The notes beneath the pieces are model-generated. The model was given only the letters and a program-made list of their open reading frames with translations. It searched no databases and was not told where the DNA came from. This document shows positions 1 through 9,632 of a DNA stretch of 64,000 nucleotides, piece by piece. The stretch comes from Oscillospiraceae bacterium. GTDB taxonomy: Bacteria > Bacillota_A > Clostridia > Oscillospirales > Ruminococcaceae. A program made the position numbers and the translations under genes. The DNA is taken from NCBI GenBank assembly GCA_017829075.1, contig JAGAJA010000061.1, forward strand, positions 62,001 to 126,000. The letters run 5' to 3'. Position 1 is the stretch's first letter. Each line of letters opens with the position of its first letter.

Positions 1-3000
1 CGGGAGAACACCTATTCCACGGGACATCATTTCGTTGATGAGCATAAGTGCGTCAAGCGTACCCTTCTCCTTTATTCCGGGATTGGAGATAGCCTGAAGC
101 TCCTTGATACGCGCCTTTACCGCGTCCTTTCCACGAAGAACCACATCTACCTCAATGTTTTCAGTGTGCTTTGTGAGGGTTGCTGCGTAGAACTCGCAGG
201 GCTTGTTTATCTTGAACCAGCAGAGTTTTACCGCCGCCGTTACATAAGCCGCCGCGTGAGCCTTCGGGAACATATATTTTATCTTCTTACAGCTTTCAAC
301 ATACCAGTCCGGAACATTATTGTCCTTGAATGCCTGATAAATAGTATCATCAAACAGCTTCAAAGCGTTGCCCTTTCGGGTTATCTCCATTATCTTGAAC
401 GCAAGACCCGGCTCAACGCCCTTGTGCATGAGATAAACCATGATGTTGTCACGCGTTCCGATAACCTCGGAAATTGTGCAGGTGCCGTTCTTGATAAGAT
501 CCTGCGCATTGCCTAGCCATACGTCTGTACCGTGCGACAGACCGGATATCTGGAGCAGGTCGGAGAAGTTCCTCGGCTGAGCGTCCTGAAGCATCTGCAT
601 CGCAAAGCCTGTGCCGAACTCCGGAATACCTAATGTGCCGCACTTTACGCCGATTTCCTCGGGAGTTACCCCCAGAGGTTCGGTGGAAATGAACAGGTCG
701 TAAATATCACGGTCGGTGGTTGGAACATCGGCTATTTTCATGCCGGTCATGTCCTCAAGGTGCTTGTACAGTGTCGGCACATCGTGTCCCAGCTCGTCAA
801 GCTTCAGTATCGTGTCATGCAGCGCATGGAAGTCGAAGTGGGTCGTTATCATGTCGCTGTCTGTTTTGTCTGCCGGGTGCTGAACCGGAGTGAAGTCGTA
901 CACCTCGTAATTATTCGGCACAACGACCATTCCGCCGGGGTGCTGTGAGGTAGTCCTCTTTACGCCGGTGCAGCCGATGGCAAGACGCTCCATTTCCGCG
1001 TTGTTGAATTCGATACCGCGTTCCTCGCAGTACTTCTTTACAAAGCCGTATGCGGTCTTGTCCTGAACCGCGGAGATAGTACCCGCCTTGAACACGTGAT
1101 CCTTACCGAACAATTCTTCTGTGTAGCGGTGTACCTTGCCCTGAACCTCGCCGGAGAAGTTAAGGTCGATATCAGGGGCTTTGTCGCCCTTGAAGCCGAG
1201 GAACGTTTCAAACGGGATATCGTGACCGTCCCGGATCATGTCAATATCGCAGTGCGGACACTTTTTCGGCGGCAGGTCAAAGCCAGAACCAACTGAGCCG
1301 TCCGTCACGAATTCATTCCAGCGGCATTTGGGACAGCGGTAATGCGGCGCAAGAGGATTTACCTCGGAGATACCGGACATTATCGCAACGAAGGACGAAC
1401 CTACTGAACCACGGGAGCCTACCAGATAGCCATTGTCCTCGGAGAATTTTACCAGCTTCTGGGCGATCATGTACAGCACCGAGAAGCCGTATTTGATGAT
1501 AGCGTCAAGCTCTTTCTGGAGCCGCGCAGAAACTATCTCCGGGATCTTGTCCTCATAGCCGTACCAGTTCATTGCCCTTGTCCAGCAGAGGTTCTGCAAT
1601 TCCTCCTCCGCGCCCTCAATGGACGGAGTGTAAGTTCCTTTCGGGATAGGACGTATATCCTCCACCATATCTGCAATGGCGTTCGGATTTGTGATAACGA
1701 CCTCTTTCGCCTTTTCCTCGCCGAGATATCTGAATTCCTTCAGCATTTCATCTGTGGTACGCAGATACAGCGGAGCCTGATTGTCAGCGTCCTTGAAGCC
1801 CTGACCCGCCTGTAAGATCTTACGGAAAATACCGTCCTCTTCATTCATGAAATGAACGTCGCAGGTGGCAACAACCGGCTTGTTCAGCTTTTCACCGAGC
1901 TTCACAATACGCATATTGAGATGCCGCAGTCCCTCGTCATCGGGTACTCTTCCCTCCCGGACAAGGAATTCATTGTTTGCAATGGGCTGTATCTCAAGAT
2001 AATCGTAAATAGAAGCGATCTTTTCGATCTGCTCCTGCGGCTTTCCGTCAAGTATCGCCCGGAACAGCTCTCCCGCTTCGCAGGCGCTGCCGACAATAAG
2101 CCCCTCCCGGTGCTTCTGTAATTCCGAAAGCGGAACTCTCGGCTTGCGATAGAAGTAATTAAGGTTGGAGTAGGAAACCAGCTTGTACAGGTTCTTTAGT
2201 CCTACCTGATTTTTAGCAAGGATTATCATGTGGTAGGTGGGCTGCTTCTTTACGTCAACATCGCCGAGAATGCTGTTGAAATCGCCGAATTTCTCCGGGG
2301 AATGTCCCTTGCAGGAAACCGTCACCAGTGAAATGAATATCTTCGAAAGCATTTCCGCATCATCTATCGCGCGGTGGTGATTGAAGTCGCCAAGCTTGTA
2401 TTCCTTTGCAACGGTATCCAGCTTGTGGTTCTTGAGATGCGGGAGCGCGGCTCTCGCAAGTTTAAGAGTGTCGGCGTAGCGGATATCGTACTTGATGTCA
2501 TGCCGCTCGCATACCTTTGCTATAAACGAGGTATCGAAATCCGCATTGTGCGCGACAAGAACACCCTTTCCGGCGAACTTTATGAAATCCTCTACTGCTT
2601 CCTTTTCCAGAGGTGCGTCCTCCACCATTGCGTCGGTAATTCCGGTGAGATCGGTGATGTTCGCGGGTATCTGCATTTCGGGATTTACAAAGGTCTGGAA
2701 ACGATCTACTACCTCCAGATTGCGCAGCTTCACTGCGCCGATTTCAGTAATCCGGTCTGAATCGCGGCTAAGTCCGGTGGTTTCTATATCGAATACGATA
2801 ACGTCGCCGTTTATAGAGCAGTCGTTGCAGCCGGAAACCAGTGCGCCGGAGTCGTTCACGAAATACGCTTCCATGCCGTAGATTATCTTGAACTCGCCGC
2901 CGTCCTTGCGTATTTTCTCAACGGTGTTCATCGCTTCAGGATAAGCCTGAACGTTGCCGTGGTCGGTGATCGCGATTGCCTTATGTCCCCACGCGTAAGC

Positions 3001-4107
3001 CTGCTTTACAAGCTCCGCCGGCGGGGTCACGGCGTCCATATCTGACATAGTAGTATGAAGATGAAGCTCCACGCGCTTTTCCTCGGACTTGTCCAGCCGT
3101 TTCTTCGTCTTGACGGAAGCGATAGAATATGGGCGAATCTGAAGCACATGGGTGAAAGAGTCTGTTTCAAATTTGCCGGTGAGGATAATCGCCTTGCCGG
3201 GCTTTATGTTACTCTTGATTATGTCGCTATTTTCTGTCTGGGTAATTATTTTAAGTATCTCAGAGGAAGTCTTGTCCGAGAAATACGCAGTGAAAATGAA
3301 TGTATTGCCGTCCCGGGAGGTCTTTTCGTCCGTCTTGAAAACCTCGCCCCAGAGCGTGACCTCATCGCCCTCGCCGAAGGTTTCGCTCATCATCAGCGGA
3401 GCTTCGCTTATTCCCTTGCCATAGAAAAGGGACGCAGTGCTTTCGATTTTATCCGACTCAAAGGGCAGCTTAATTTCCTTGGCTTCCTTAAGAACAGCTG
3501 GACCACGTCTGCCGCCGCCCTTTCCGCCGTTACCGCCCTGATATCTGTTCTCGGAGGGCGCAGGCGCGGGAGGTGCAAGCTTTATCACCGGGAGCGGCGC
3601 GCTCTGCTCCGCTTTCAGGTATTCCTCCATGTTGACCTCGGAAACTCCGGTGAATTCAACGTGAATTTGTTTTTTGAAGAAACCGCGTACAAGGCTCTCA
3701 ATCTTCTTGTTTATTTCCATTTGAAGCAGCATATCTCTGCCGCCAGATTTCAAGGAGATTTCGCAGGTCTCACCGTCATCGTTGATCTCTGCATTGTCGA
3801 GATAGCCGTTCACAGCGCCGTTTCTGTCCTTGAGTATCGCAAGTACCTCACTGATATAGTCCGGAGTGTACAAAGACTCATGATAGCTGGGGTAGATCCT
3901 TACAGTCGCTCCCCCGACAGAGGAGGAGATCTGCTTTTCAGCGGTAAGTATCTCCGCGGCGGAGCAAAGCTCCTCCAGACCAAGATTGATCAGAATTTCA
4001 TTCTTCTGATCGGTATAAACTATTTTAAGTACTGTTCCATTCGCAGCGGTCTGCGGCAGGTCAAGTCCGTCAAAAAGCTTGCTGAGCGTTACAGATGTTG
4101 CAGACAT
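1..4107 (-). CDS. polC: DNA polymerase III PolC-type alpha subunit (3' end truncated by window)
   Basis: This is the replicative DNA polymerase of low-GC Gram-positives, carrying polymerase and proofreading exonuclease in one chain. The reading frame is open from the ATG at 4107 to the window edge, giving 1369 residues; full PolC is about 1430-1450, so roughly the last 70-80 residues lie outside. Visible in order are an N-terminal region with a Gly/Pro-rich linker (about residues 180-205), an OB-fold region, a PHP motif HLHTTMSDMD near residue 345, a DEDD exonuclease motif VIVFDIETTGL near residue 440 inserted in the PHP domain, zinc-ligand pairs CPKC and CPHC at about 920-955, and the polymerase acidic motif PDIDLNFSG near residue 980. 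The start has a GGAAAGAGGAAGG ribosome binding site. It is the last gene of the pyrH-to-polC cluster, 25 bp after ispG. Confidence 0.97.
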   Translation of the reverse strand, partial: MSATSVTLSKLFDGLDLPQTAANGTVLKIVYTDQKNEILINLGLEELCSAAEILTAEKQISSSVGGATVRIYPSYHESLYTPDYISEVLAILKDRNGAVNGYLDNAEINDDGETCEISLKSGGRDMLLQMEINKKIESLVRGFFKKQIHVEFTGVSEVNMEEYLKAEQSAPLPVIKLAPPAPAPSENRYQGGNGGKGGGRRGPAVLKEAKEIKLPFESDKIESTASLFYGKGISEAPLMMSETFGEGDEVTLWGEVFKTDEKTSRDGNTFIFTAYFSDKTSSEILKIITQTENSDIIKSNIKPGKAIILTGKFETDSFTHVLQIRPYSIASVKTKKRLDKSEEKRVELHLHTTMSDMDAVTPPAELVKQAYAWGHKAIAITDHGNVQAYPEAMNTVEKIRKDGGEFKIIYGMEAYFVNDSGALVSGCNDCSINGDVIVFDIETTGLSRDSDRITEIGAVKLRNLEVVDRFQTFVNPEMQIPANITDLTGITDAMVEDAPLEKEAVEDFIKFAGKGVLVAHNADFDTSFIAKVCERHDIKYDIRYADTLKLARAALPHLKNHKLDTVAKEYKLGDFNHHRAIDDAEMLSKIFISLVTVSCKGHSPEKFGDFNSILGDVDVKKQPTYHMIILAKNQVGLKNLYKLVSYSNLNYFYRKPRVPLSELQKHREGLIVGSACEAGELFRAILDGKPQEQIEKIASIYDYLEIQPIANNEFLVREGRVPDDEGLRHLNMRIVKLGEKLNKPVVATCDVHFMNEEDGIFRKILQAGQGFKDADNQAPLYLRTTDEMLKEFRYLGEEKAKEVVITNPNAIADMVEDIRPIPKGTYTPSIEGAEEELQNLCWTRAMNWYGYEDKIPEIVSARLQKELDAIIKYGFSVLYMIAQKLVKFSEDNGYLVGSRGSVGSSFVAIMSGISEVNPLAPHYRCPKCRWNEFVTDGSVGSGFDLPPKKCPHCDIDMIRDGHDIPFETFLGFKGDKAPDIDLNFSGEVQGKVHRYTEELFGKDHVFKAGTISAVQDKTAYGFVKKYCEERGIEFNNAEMERLAIGCTGVKRTTSQHPGGMVVVPNNYEVYDFTPVQHPADKTDSDMITTHFDFHALHDTILKLDELGHDVPTLYKHLEDMTGMKIADVPTTDRDIYDLFISTEPLGVTPEEIGVKCGTLGIPEFGTGFAMQMLQDAQPRNFSDLLQISGLSHGTDVWLGNAQDLIKNGTCTISEVIGTRDNIMVYLMHKGVEPGLAFKIMEITRKGNALKLFDDTIYQAFKDNNVPDWYVESCKKIKYMFPKAHAAAYVTAAVKLCWFKINKPCEFYAATLTKHTENIEVDVVLRGKDAVKARIKELQAISNPGIKEKGTLDALMLINEMMSRGIGVLP

Positions 4108-4132
4108 TTACTACTTCCTTCCTCTTTCCATT

Positions 4133-5167
4133 TTACAGCAGGTCTATCTCTTTTTTCAGTTCTTCAAGGAGTTTGTCCTCCGGGACTTTTCTTAATATCG
4201 TTCCTTTGCGGAAGATAATTCCTTCACCGTTTCCGCCGGCAATTCCTATGTCGGCTTCTCTGGCTTCTCCCGGACCGTTTACGGCGCAGCCCATTACCGC
4301 GATTTTTATCGGCTTGTCAATGCCTGAGCAAAGATTCTCTACCTTTTCTGCAAGCGTGATAAGGTCAATCTTAGTTCTGCCGCAGGTGGGACAGGATACT
4401 ATCTGAACTCCGCCGCCAATTCCGCAGGCACGGAGGATATCCTTTGCCGCGTATATCTCCTTTACCGGGTCTGCGGTCAGGGAAACGCGGATAGTGTCGC
4501 CGATCCCGTCGCACAGCAGCGAGCCTATGCCAACAGCGGATTTTACAAGACCCATACGCTCTGTTCCCGCTTCGGTTACTCCCAGATGAAGCGGATAGTC
4601 CACCTGCTGAGCCAGTAATCTGTACGCGGCGATCATCAGCTTTACGTCCGAGGATTTTATGCTGATGACTATATCATCGAAATCGCAGTCATTCAGCAGC
4701 TTTACATGGGAAAGTGCGCTTTCTACCAGCGCCTCCGGTGTGGGGCTGCCGTACTTTTCAAGCAGGCTCCGCTCCAGCGAACCAGAGTTCACTCCTATCC
4801 TTATAGGAACTCCATGAGTTCTGCACGCGTCCGCGACTGCCTTTACACGGTCTGTTCCACCGATGTTTCCGGGATTAATGCGCACCTTGTCAACTCCGGC
4901 TTCAACAGCCGCGACAGCTATTCTGTAATCAAAGTGAATGTCGGCAACCAGAGGAATACTTACGGCTTCTTTGATTGCCGGAATAAGCCGAACGTCCTCT
5001 ATTGTCGGGATCGCCGCGCGGATAATTTCACAGCCGGCTTTTTCGAGAGCAACAGCCTGCTCCACGCTTTCTCTGATCTTTTCCGCAGGGACGTTCAGCA
5101 TGGACTGAATGTATATTTTATCACCGCCGAGAACTAAATCACCGACCTTGACCTTTTTCTTACTCAC
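4133..5167 (-). CDS. ispG: 4-hydroxy-3-methylbut-2-en-1-yl diphosphate synthase (flavodoxin)
   Basis: IspG (GcpE) is the [4Fe-4S] enzyme that converts MEcPP to HMBPP in the non-mevalonate isoprenoid pathway. The 344-residue protein has the TIM-barrel start with IQSMLNVPAEKI, and near the C terminus the cluster ligands SCPTCGRT (about residue 258) and GCAVNGPGEA (about residue 293). The start is GTG at 5167, which overlaps the rseP TGA stop as GTGA, so translation is probably coupled. In Bacillus this slot between the M50 protease and polC holds proS; here it holds ispG, so two MEP-pathway genes (dxr and ispG) share the cluster. The length is the short clostridial form without the insert seen in plants and chlamydiae. 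Confidence 0.96.
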   Translation of the reverse strand: MSKKKVKVGDLVLGGDKIYIQSMLNVPAEKIRESVEQAVALEKAGCEIIRAAIPTIEDVRLIPAIKEAVSIPLVADIHFDYRIAVAAVEAGVDKVRINPGNIGGTDRVKAVADACRTHGVPIRIGVNSGSLERSLLEKYGSPTPEALVESALSHVKLLNDCDFDDIVISIKSSDVKLMIAAYRLLAQQVDYPLHLGVTEAGTERMGLVKSAVGIGSLLCDGIGDTIRVSLTADPVKEIYAAKDILRACGIGGGVQIVSCPTCGRTKIDLITLAEKVENLCSGIDKPIKIAVMGCAVNGPGEAREADIGIAGGNGEGIIFRKGTILRKVPEDKLLEELKKEIDLL

Positions 5168-6213
5168 TGAAAACCTCCGCTGATCAGTTTTGAAATATCT
5201 CCGAATGTTACCACAAGCATAAGCACCATTAACAGCCCGAAGCCAACAAGGTGGATTATTCCCTCGACCTCAGGCTTGAGGGGCTTGCGGCGGATAGCTT
5301 CTATTATCAGAAACAGAAAACGGCAGCCGTCCAGCGCCGGGATTGGCAGCAGGTTGAAAACTCCGACATTTATCGTGATGAACGCAAACAGATACATGAA
5401 CGAAGGAAGTCCGTAGTTTACGCTCTGCGATACCACCGTGACTGTTCCCACAGGCCCGGACAGGTCTTTCAGTCCGTACTTGCCTTTAAACAGGTCTGCA
5501 ATAGTGAAAATTATCATGCGGCTTATCGACGCGGATTCTCTTGCGCTGTATTCCAGAACCGTTCCGAAATTCCGTTCCAGCGGGAACACATAAAAGCCGT
5601 AGATAATATCGCTTGAACCGTCCTCATTCTGTTGAATGGTAAATTCAAGGTCTTTCAGTTCTATCGTCTTTCCGTCGCGTTTTACCTTGAAATCCAGCAG
5701 CAGGTTTCCGTCGGAATTGGTACGGTGGTCATTGTTGGTGAGCTTGTACTGAATGTCATAGGTCGTCCAGACCGGAGTGTTTTCCACAGAAACGACCTCA
5801 TCTCCGGTCATAAGCTGATTGCTGCACAGAGAACCTTCCGGGAAACTGCTGACAGTTGTAGTTCCCACCGCAGATATAGTGCAAATATAAATCATTGCCG
5901 CGAAAAATCCAAGAATGAGGTTCATCACCGGACCGGCGATAATTACGATCATTCTCTGCCATACCGGCTTGCGGTTGAAAGCGCGGGGATTGTCGCTGTC
6001 TTCGCTCTCCCCCTCCATTGAAACTGCTCCTCCGATAGGTAACAGCCGGATAACATAGCTGGTTTCCTTGCCTTGCTTTCGCAGGATAACAGGCCCCATG
6101 CCCAGCGCGAACTCGTTTACCTGAATTCCGCACAGCTTTGCGGCAAAGAAATGCCCCATCTCATGAATGATGATTATAACGCAGAACGCGAGAATTGCAA
6201 TAACAATCTGCAT
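5164..6213 (-). CDS. rseP: RIP site-2 zinc metalloprotease RseP/RasP (M50)
   Basis: This is an intramembrane zinc protease that cleaves anti-sigma factors and leftover signal peptides inside the membrane. The 349-residue protein has HExxH as HEMGH at residues 17-21 in the first membrane helix, a central PDZ-like region (about 115-200), and the second conserved motif NLLPIPALDGCRFLF near residue 285, whose Asp is the third zinc ligand. Several hydrophobic segments cluster at the C terminus. It follows dxr by 15 bp and overlaps ispG by 4 bp. In B. subtilis the orthologue (RasP) sits in the same position between dxr and polC and cleaves RsiW and FtsL; the target here is not visible. Confidence 0.95.
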   Translation of the reverse strand: MQIVIAILAFCVIIIIHEMGHFFAAKLCGIQVNEFALGMGPVILRKQGKETSYVIRLLPIGGAVSMEGESEDSDNPRAFNRKPVWQRMIVIIAGPVMNLILGFFAAMIYICTISAVGTTTVSSFPEGSLCSNQLMTGDEVVSVENTPVWTTYDIQYKLTNNDHRTNSDGNLLLDFKVKRDGKTIELKDLEFTIQQNEDGSSDIIYGFYVFPLERNFGTVLEYSARESASISRMIIFTIADLFKGKYGLKDLSGPVGTVTVVSQSVNYGLPSFMYLFAFITINVGVFNLLPIPALDGCRFLFLIIEAIRRKPLKPEVEGIIHLVGFGLLMVLMLVVTFGDISKLISGGFQ

Positions 6214-6228
6214 AGTACCTCCAAAAAA

Positions 6229-7374
6229 TCAAGCCCTGCCGTACCTAGCCGCGACATATTCTTCTGCGGCGGTTTTTGTATCAAGTATCTCCTGAAGCGT
6301 TGGATTGGCAATATAGTTTACCGTGTCAAGAGCGCCGTTTACTGCTTCGCCGATATCAAGAAATCCGATTTTCTTTTTCAGGAAAAGCGCCACTGCCGCT
6401 TCGTTGGCAGAATTAACTGCGCAGGGAGCGTTTCCGTCCATTGAGATCGCTTTTTTTGCCGCAGAAAGACAGGAAAATGTCTGCTCGTCCGCTTTTCCGA
6501 ATGTTAGACTTCCGACATCGGAAAGAGAAAGCTTCTTCGCCGGCGATGGCAGTCGTTCCGGATAGGTTAGCGCAAGCTGGATCGGAATTCTCATGTCCGC
6601 AGTGCCAAGCTGTGCGATTACTGCGCCGTCGCAGAACTCCACCGCAGAATGAATTATGCTCTGACGGTGTACTACGATCTCCACCTGCTCCGGTTTGACA
6701 TTAAAGAGCCGCACAGCTTCGATCAGCTCAAGTCCCTTATTCATCAGGGTTGCGCTGTCAATTGTGATTTTTGCGCCCATGCTCCAGTTGGGGTGCTTCA
6801 GAGCCTGTTCGACTGTGACCTCACGAAGCTGCTCTTTACTCCAGCCATAGAAAGGGCCTCCGGAAGCGGTAAGCAGTATCTTTTCCGGAAGGTTGTCCCC
6901 CGCTCCCATAAGGCACTGGAATATCGCAGAATGTTCGCTGTCTATCGGCAGAAGCTGAACCCCGTTTTGTTTCACGCAGTCGGTGACTAAAGTTCCGCCT
7001 GCAACTAGAGTTTCCTTGTTTGCAAGGGCTATATCGTTTCCTGCTTCCGCCGCGGCTAAAGTAGGAAGAAGTCCCACCATACCGACAACGGAATTGACCA
7101 CAATGTCGCACTCCAGCCGCGCAAGCTCGCAAAGTCCGTCGATCCCGCAAAGCACCTTTATATCCGTATCCGAAAGGCGCTGTTTCAGGTCAGTATACGC
7201 GCTATCGCTGTAAACGCAGACATATTCCGATCTGAACTCCCTTGCCTGCTGTTCCAGAAGCGCTGTGTTTTTATTTGCGGACAAAGCCCTTACCGCTATT
7301 TTATGCATTCGGCAGACATCTAATGTCTGAGTTCCGATAGAACCGGTGGATCCTAAGATTACTACTTTCTTCAT
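6229..7374 (-). CDS. dxr: 1-deoxy-D-xylulose 5-phosphate reductoisomerase
   Basis: Dxr (IspC) converts DXP to MEP with NADPH, the committed step of the MEP isoprenoid pathway and the target of fosmidomycin. The 381-residue protein starts with the NADPH-binding motif LGSTGSIGTQTLDV. It also shows the ANKETLVAGG segment and the metal/substrate motif LPIDSEHSAIFQCL with Asp/Glu ligands near residues 145-150, then the ASGGPFYG loop. The ribosome binding site is weak (AAAGAA close to the ATG). A strong terminator-like hairpin lies between cdsA and this gene, so dxr may be expressed partly apart from the upstream genes. Confidence 0.96.
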   Translation of the reverse strand: MKKVVILGSTGSIGTQTLDVCRMHKIAVRALSANKNTALLEQQAREFRSEYVCVYSDSAYTDLKQRLSDTDIKVLCGIDGLCELARLECDIVVNSVVGMVGLLPTLAAAEAGNDIALANKETLVAGGTLVTDCVKQNGVQLLPIDSEHSAIFQCLMGAGDNLPEKILLTASGGPFYGWSKEQLREVTVEQALKHPNWSMGAKITIDSATLMNKGLELIEAVRLFNVKPEQVEIVVHRQSIIHSAVEFCDGAVIAQLGTADMRIPIQLALTYPERLPSPAKKLSLSDVGSLTFGKADEQTFSCLSAAKKAISMDGNAPCAVNSANEAAVALFLKKKIGFLDIGEAVNGALDTVNYIANPTLQEILDTKTAAEEYVAARYGRA

Positions 7375-7414
7375 AATTCTTTTATGATATGCTCCCTAGC
7401 CTTAGATTATTTCT

Positions 7415-7446
7415 AAAAAACCACCCATTCACAGTATGTGAATGGG
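7415..7446 (-). terminator. Intrinsic terminator between cdsA and dxr
   Basis: Reading the minus strand just after the cdsA stop, CCCATTCAC and GTGAATGGG (7438-7446 and 7424-7432) form a perfect 9-bp stem with a 5-nt loop, followed after TGG by six T (plus-strand A run 7415-7420). This is a standard Rho-independent signal in the middle of an otherwise continuous gene cluster. It probably lowers expression of dxr-rseP-ispG-polC relative to pyrH-frr-uppS-cdsA. Confidence 0.8.
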
Positions 7447-7456
7447 CAGTCATTGT

Positions 7457-8293
7457 TCAGGCATAAATAAAGTTACCCAGATAGGTCATTGCAATATACA
7501 GGAACGGCGCAACGAAAATAACACTGTCAAATCTGTCAATGACGCCGCCGTGTCCCGGCATAATGTTGCCGAAATCCTTGACATCGTACTCACGCTTTAT
7601 TACCGAGGCGGAAAGGTCGCCCACAACTCCTACAAGGGAAGCAACCATGGAAAGCGGAACAAGTACAAGGTAATTAAGCTGATTTTCCGTAAACACAAAG
7701 GAATTGAAAATCAGAATAGTCAGAGCTGATACAATGCCAACTGTGACAATTCCGCCGATAAGTCCCTCAACGGTTTTCTTAGGGCTGATAAGCGGGCAAA
7801 GCTTGTGCTTTCCGAGGAAAGTCCCGACAAAATACGCGCCGGAATCGCCAAACCAAGCACAAAACAAAAGGTAGAGCACCGTGAAAACTCCCAGCGGCTC
7901 TCCGCATGGAGAGTATCTGAGAAGTACAATGCAGCTAAGTGAAACCGGCAGTAGTCCTCCGGCACAGCCGCAGGCGAGCACCTGCTCAAATTTGACTTTC
8001 TTATGGCTTTTCAGCATGATGAGTGCCATAAGAATAACGAACAGCATAGACATCGGAACAGACAGGAATTTCAGCGGTTTGATACAAATTATTATCGGAA
8101 ATACAGCGCCGAAAATCACAGATGCCCAGCGAAGCAGCGGGAACTTGTCGCACTTGATAGCTCTTGTAAGCTCCCACACTGCGACAGCAGACAGGAAAGA
8201 AATTGCCGCGCAGTAAACATACACATTATCAAAGATCAATATTGAAACTCCGATAACAATTCCGACAGCAGCGGAAATCAGCCTTACAGCCAT
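7457..8293 (-). CDS. cdsA: Phosphatidate cytidylyltransferase (CDP-diglyceride synthase)
   Basis: CdsA makes CDP-diacylglycerol from phosphatidate and CTP, the branch point of phospholipid synthesis, in the cytoplasmic membrane. The protein is hydrophobic throughout with about seven to eight membrane segments and ends with the family signature KREYDVKDFGNIMPGHGG followed by DRFDS. I place the start at the ATG 8293 (278 residues) because AGAGGAAAGG sits about 8 nt upstream and the sequence MAVRLISAAVG aligns with usual CdsA N termini. A GTG at 8353 in frame would add 20 residues unlike the family and lacks a suitable ribosome binding site. It follows uppS. Confidence 0.94.
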   Translation of the reverse strand: MAVRLISAAVGIVIGVSILIFDNVYVYCAAISFLSAVAVWELTRAIKCDKFPLLRWASVIFGAVFPIIICIKPLKFLSVPMSMLFVILMALIMLKSHKKVKFEQVLACGCAGGLLPVSLSCIVLLRYSPCGEPLGVFTVLYLLFCAWFGDSGAYFVGTFLGKHKLCPLISPKKTVEGLIGGIVTVGIVSALTILIFNSFVFTENQLNYLVLVPLSMVASLVGVVGDLSASVIKREYDVKDFGNIMPGHGGVIDRFDSVIFVAPFLYIAMTYLGNFIYA

Positions 8294-8352
8294 AAGCAAA
8301 ACCTTTCCTCTGAATACCTCGGTAGATCCCGGACAACGAACAAAACGCTGCA

Positions 8353-9057
8353 CTAAACTCCGCCAAAGCGGCGTTCCCGGTCTGAGTAAACACGAATAGC
8401 GTATTCAAGATCTTTTTTTGTAAAATCCGGCCACAGAACGTCCATAAAAACGAACTCGGCGTATGCTGCCTGCCATATTAGAAAATTAGACAGGCGCTGC
8501 TCTCCGCTGGGACGGATTATTAAATCAAGAGCAGGCATTTCCGCGGTATACAGCAGCTTTTCCAACAAAGCCTCTGTAATATCTTCCGGGGACAACTCCC
8601 CTGAAGCAGCCTGCGCCGCAATGATCCGCGCGGCACGGGTTATTTCGTCCCTGCCGCCGTAGTTCAGCGCAACTCCTGCGATGAACTCGGTATTGTTCAC
8701 GGTGGAGTTTTGAATATCGAGAAGATCCTCGGTGATGTCCGCAGGAAGTCCTGTTATATCTCCGAGAAAGATGAAGCGGATATTCTCTTTTGCAGCGGCT
8801 CTTATATCCTTAATATACTGCCGAAGCAGGTTCATTATTCCATCTACTTCGTCCGCCGGGCGCTTCCAGTTTTCAGTAGAAAACGCATAAAAGGTCACGC
8901 ATTTTATACCAAGCTCTCTTGCCCAGTTTATGGTTTTTTTGAATACAGCCGCGCCCTGCTTGTGTCCGAAATTCCTCGGCAGACCGCGCTTTTTAGCCCA
9001 TCTGCCGTTTCCGTCCATGATTATCCCAACGTGCTGAGGAACTGATAATTCAGACAT
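8353..9057 (-). CDS. uppS: Isoprenyl transferase (undecaprenyl diphosphate synthase)
   Basis: UppS condenses isopentenyl diphosphate onto farnesyl diphosphate to make the C55 lipid carrier for cell wall synthesis. The 234-residue cis-prenyltransferase has the diphosphate-binding motif IIMDGNGRWAKKRG near the N terminus, with catalytic Asp in MDGNG. It also has FYAFSTENWKR and the C-terminal signature LIIRPSGEQRLSNFLIWQ. Its ATG overlaps the frr stop codon (TGATG), indicating coupled translation. It uses products of the MEP pathway encoded by dxr and ispG in the same cluster. Confidence 0.97.
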   Translation of the reverse strand: MSELSVPQHVGIIMDGNGRWAKKRGLPRNFGHKQGAAVFKKTINWARELGIKCVTFYAFSTENWKRPADEVDGIMNLLRQYIKDIRAAAKENIRFIFLGDITGLPADITEDLLDIQNSTVNNTEFIAGVALNYGGRDEITRAARIIAAQAASGELSPEDITEALLEKLLYTAEMPALDLIIRPSGEQRLSNFLIWQAAYAEFVFMDVLWPDFTKKDLEYAIRVYSDRERRFGGV

Positions 9058-9611
9058 CAGATAGACATGATCTCCTTGTCCTTGTCTGCGCCTACCTTGT
9101 CGATTTCTTCAACGTACTTATCGGTGAGCTTCTGGACATTCTTTTCTGCTTCCTTGAGGTCGTCCTCGGTTATCTCGCTGTTCTTCTTCTTTGCCTTGAG
9201 CTTGTCAAGAGCGTCACGGCGTACATTGCGGACAGAGACCTTGCTCTCCTCGCAGATCTTGCTTACCTGCTTGCAAAGCTCTTTTCTGCGATCCTCAGTA
9301 AGCTGCGGGAATGCAATACGCAGTACTCTGCCGTCATTTGTGGGGTTAATTCCGAGGTCGCTTGCCTGAATTGCCTTTTCAATGGATTTCAGTGTGGAAG
9401 CGTCGAACGGCTGTACCACAAGAATTCTCGCCTCTGAAACAGAAATGGAAGCCATCTGATTAACAGGTGTGGGTGCGCCGTAATAGTCAACAGTGATCTT
9501 ATCGAGAACACTGGGGTTTGCGCGGCCCGCGCGGATAGTTGCCAACTCGCTTTCAAGCGCGCTGACGCACTTTCCCATTTTTTCTTTGGTTTTGTCAAGT
9601 ATTTCTTTCAT
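9057..9611 (-). CDS. frr: Ribosome recycling factor
   Basis: RRF acts with EF-G to split post-termination ribosomes. The 184-residue protein has the usual length and family features: the N-terminal helix, the segment RAGRANPSVLDKI, the domain II beta region with YYGAPTPVNQMA, and the C-terminal helix RKELCKQVSKICEESKV with RNVRRDALDKLK. A clear ribosome binding site AGAGGTGTCACC precedes the ATG. It lies 21 bp after pyrH, the conserved pyrH-frr pairing of nearly all bacteria. Confidence 0.98.
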   Translation of the reverse strand: MKEILDKTKEKMGKCVSALESELATIRAGRANPSVLDKITVDYYGAPTPVNQMASISVSEARILVVQPFDASTLKSIEKAIQASDLGINPTNDGRVLRIAFPQLTEDRRKELCKQVSKICEESKVSVRNVRRDALDKLKAKKKNSEITEDDLKEAEKNVQKLTDKYVEEIDKVGADKDKEIMSI

Positions 9612-9632
9612 GGTGACACCTCTCTTGTGATA

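Noticed and set aside
3055..4218. A 387-codon open frame on the plus strand opposite polC.
   Set aside because: It is antisense to the PolC N-terminal region, has no ribosome binding site and no recognisable domain.
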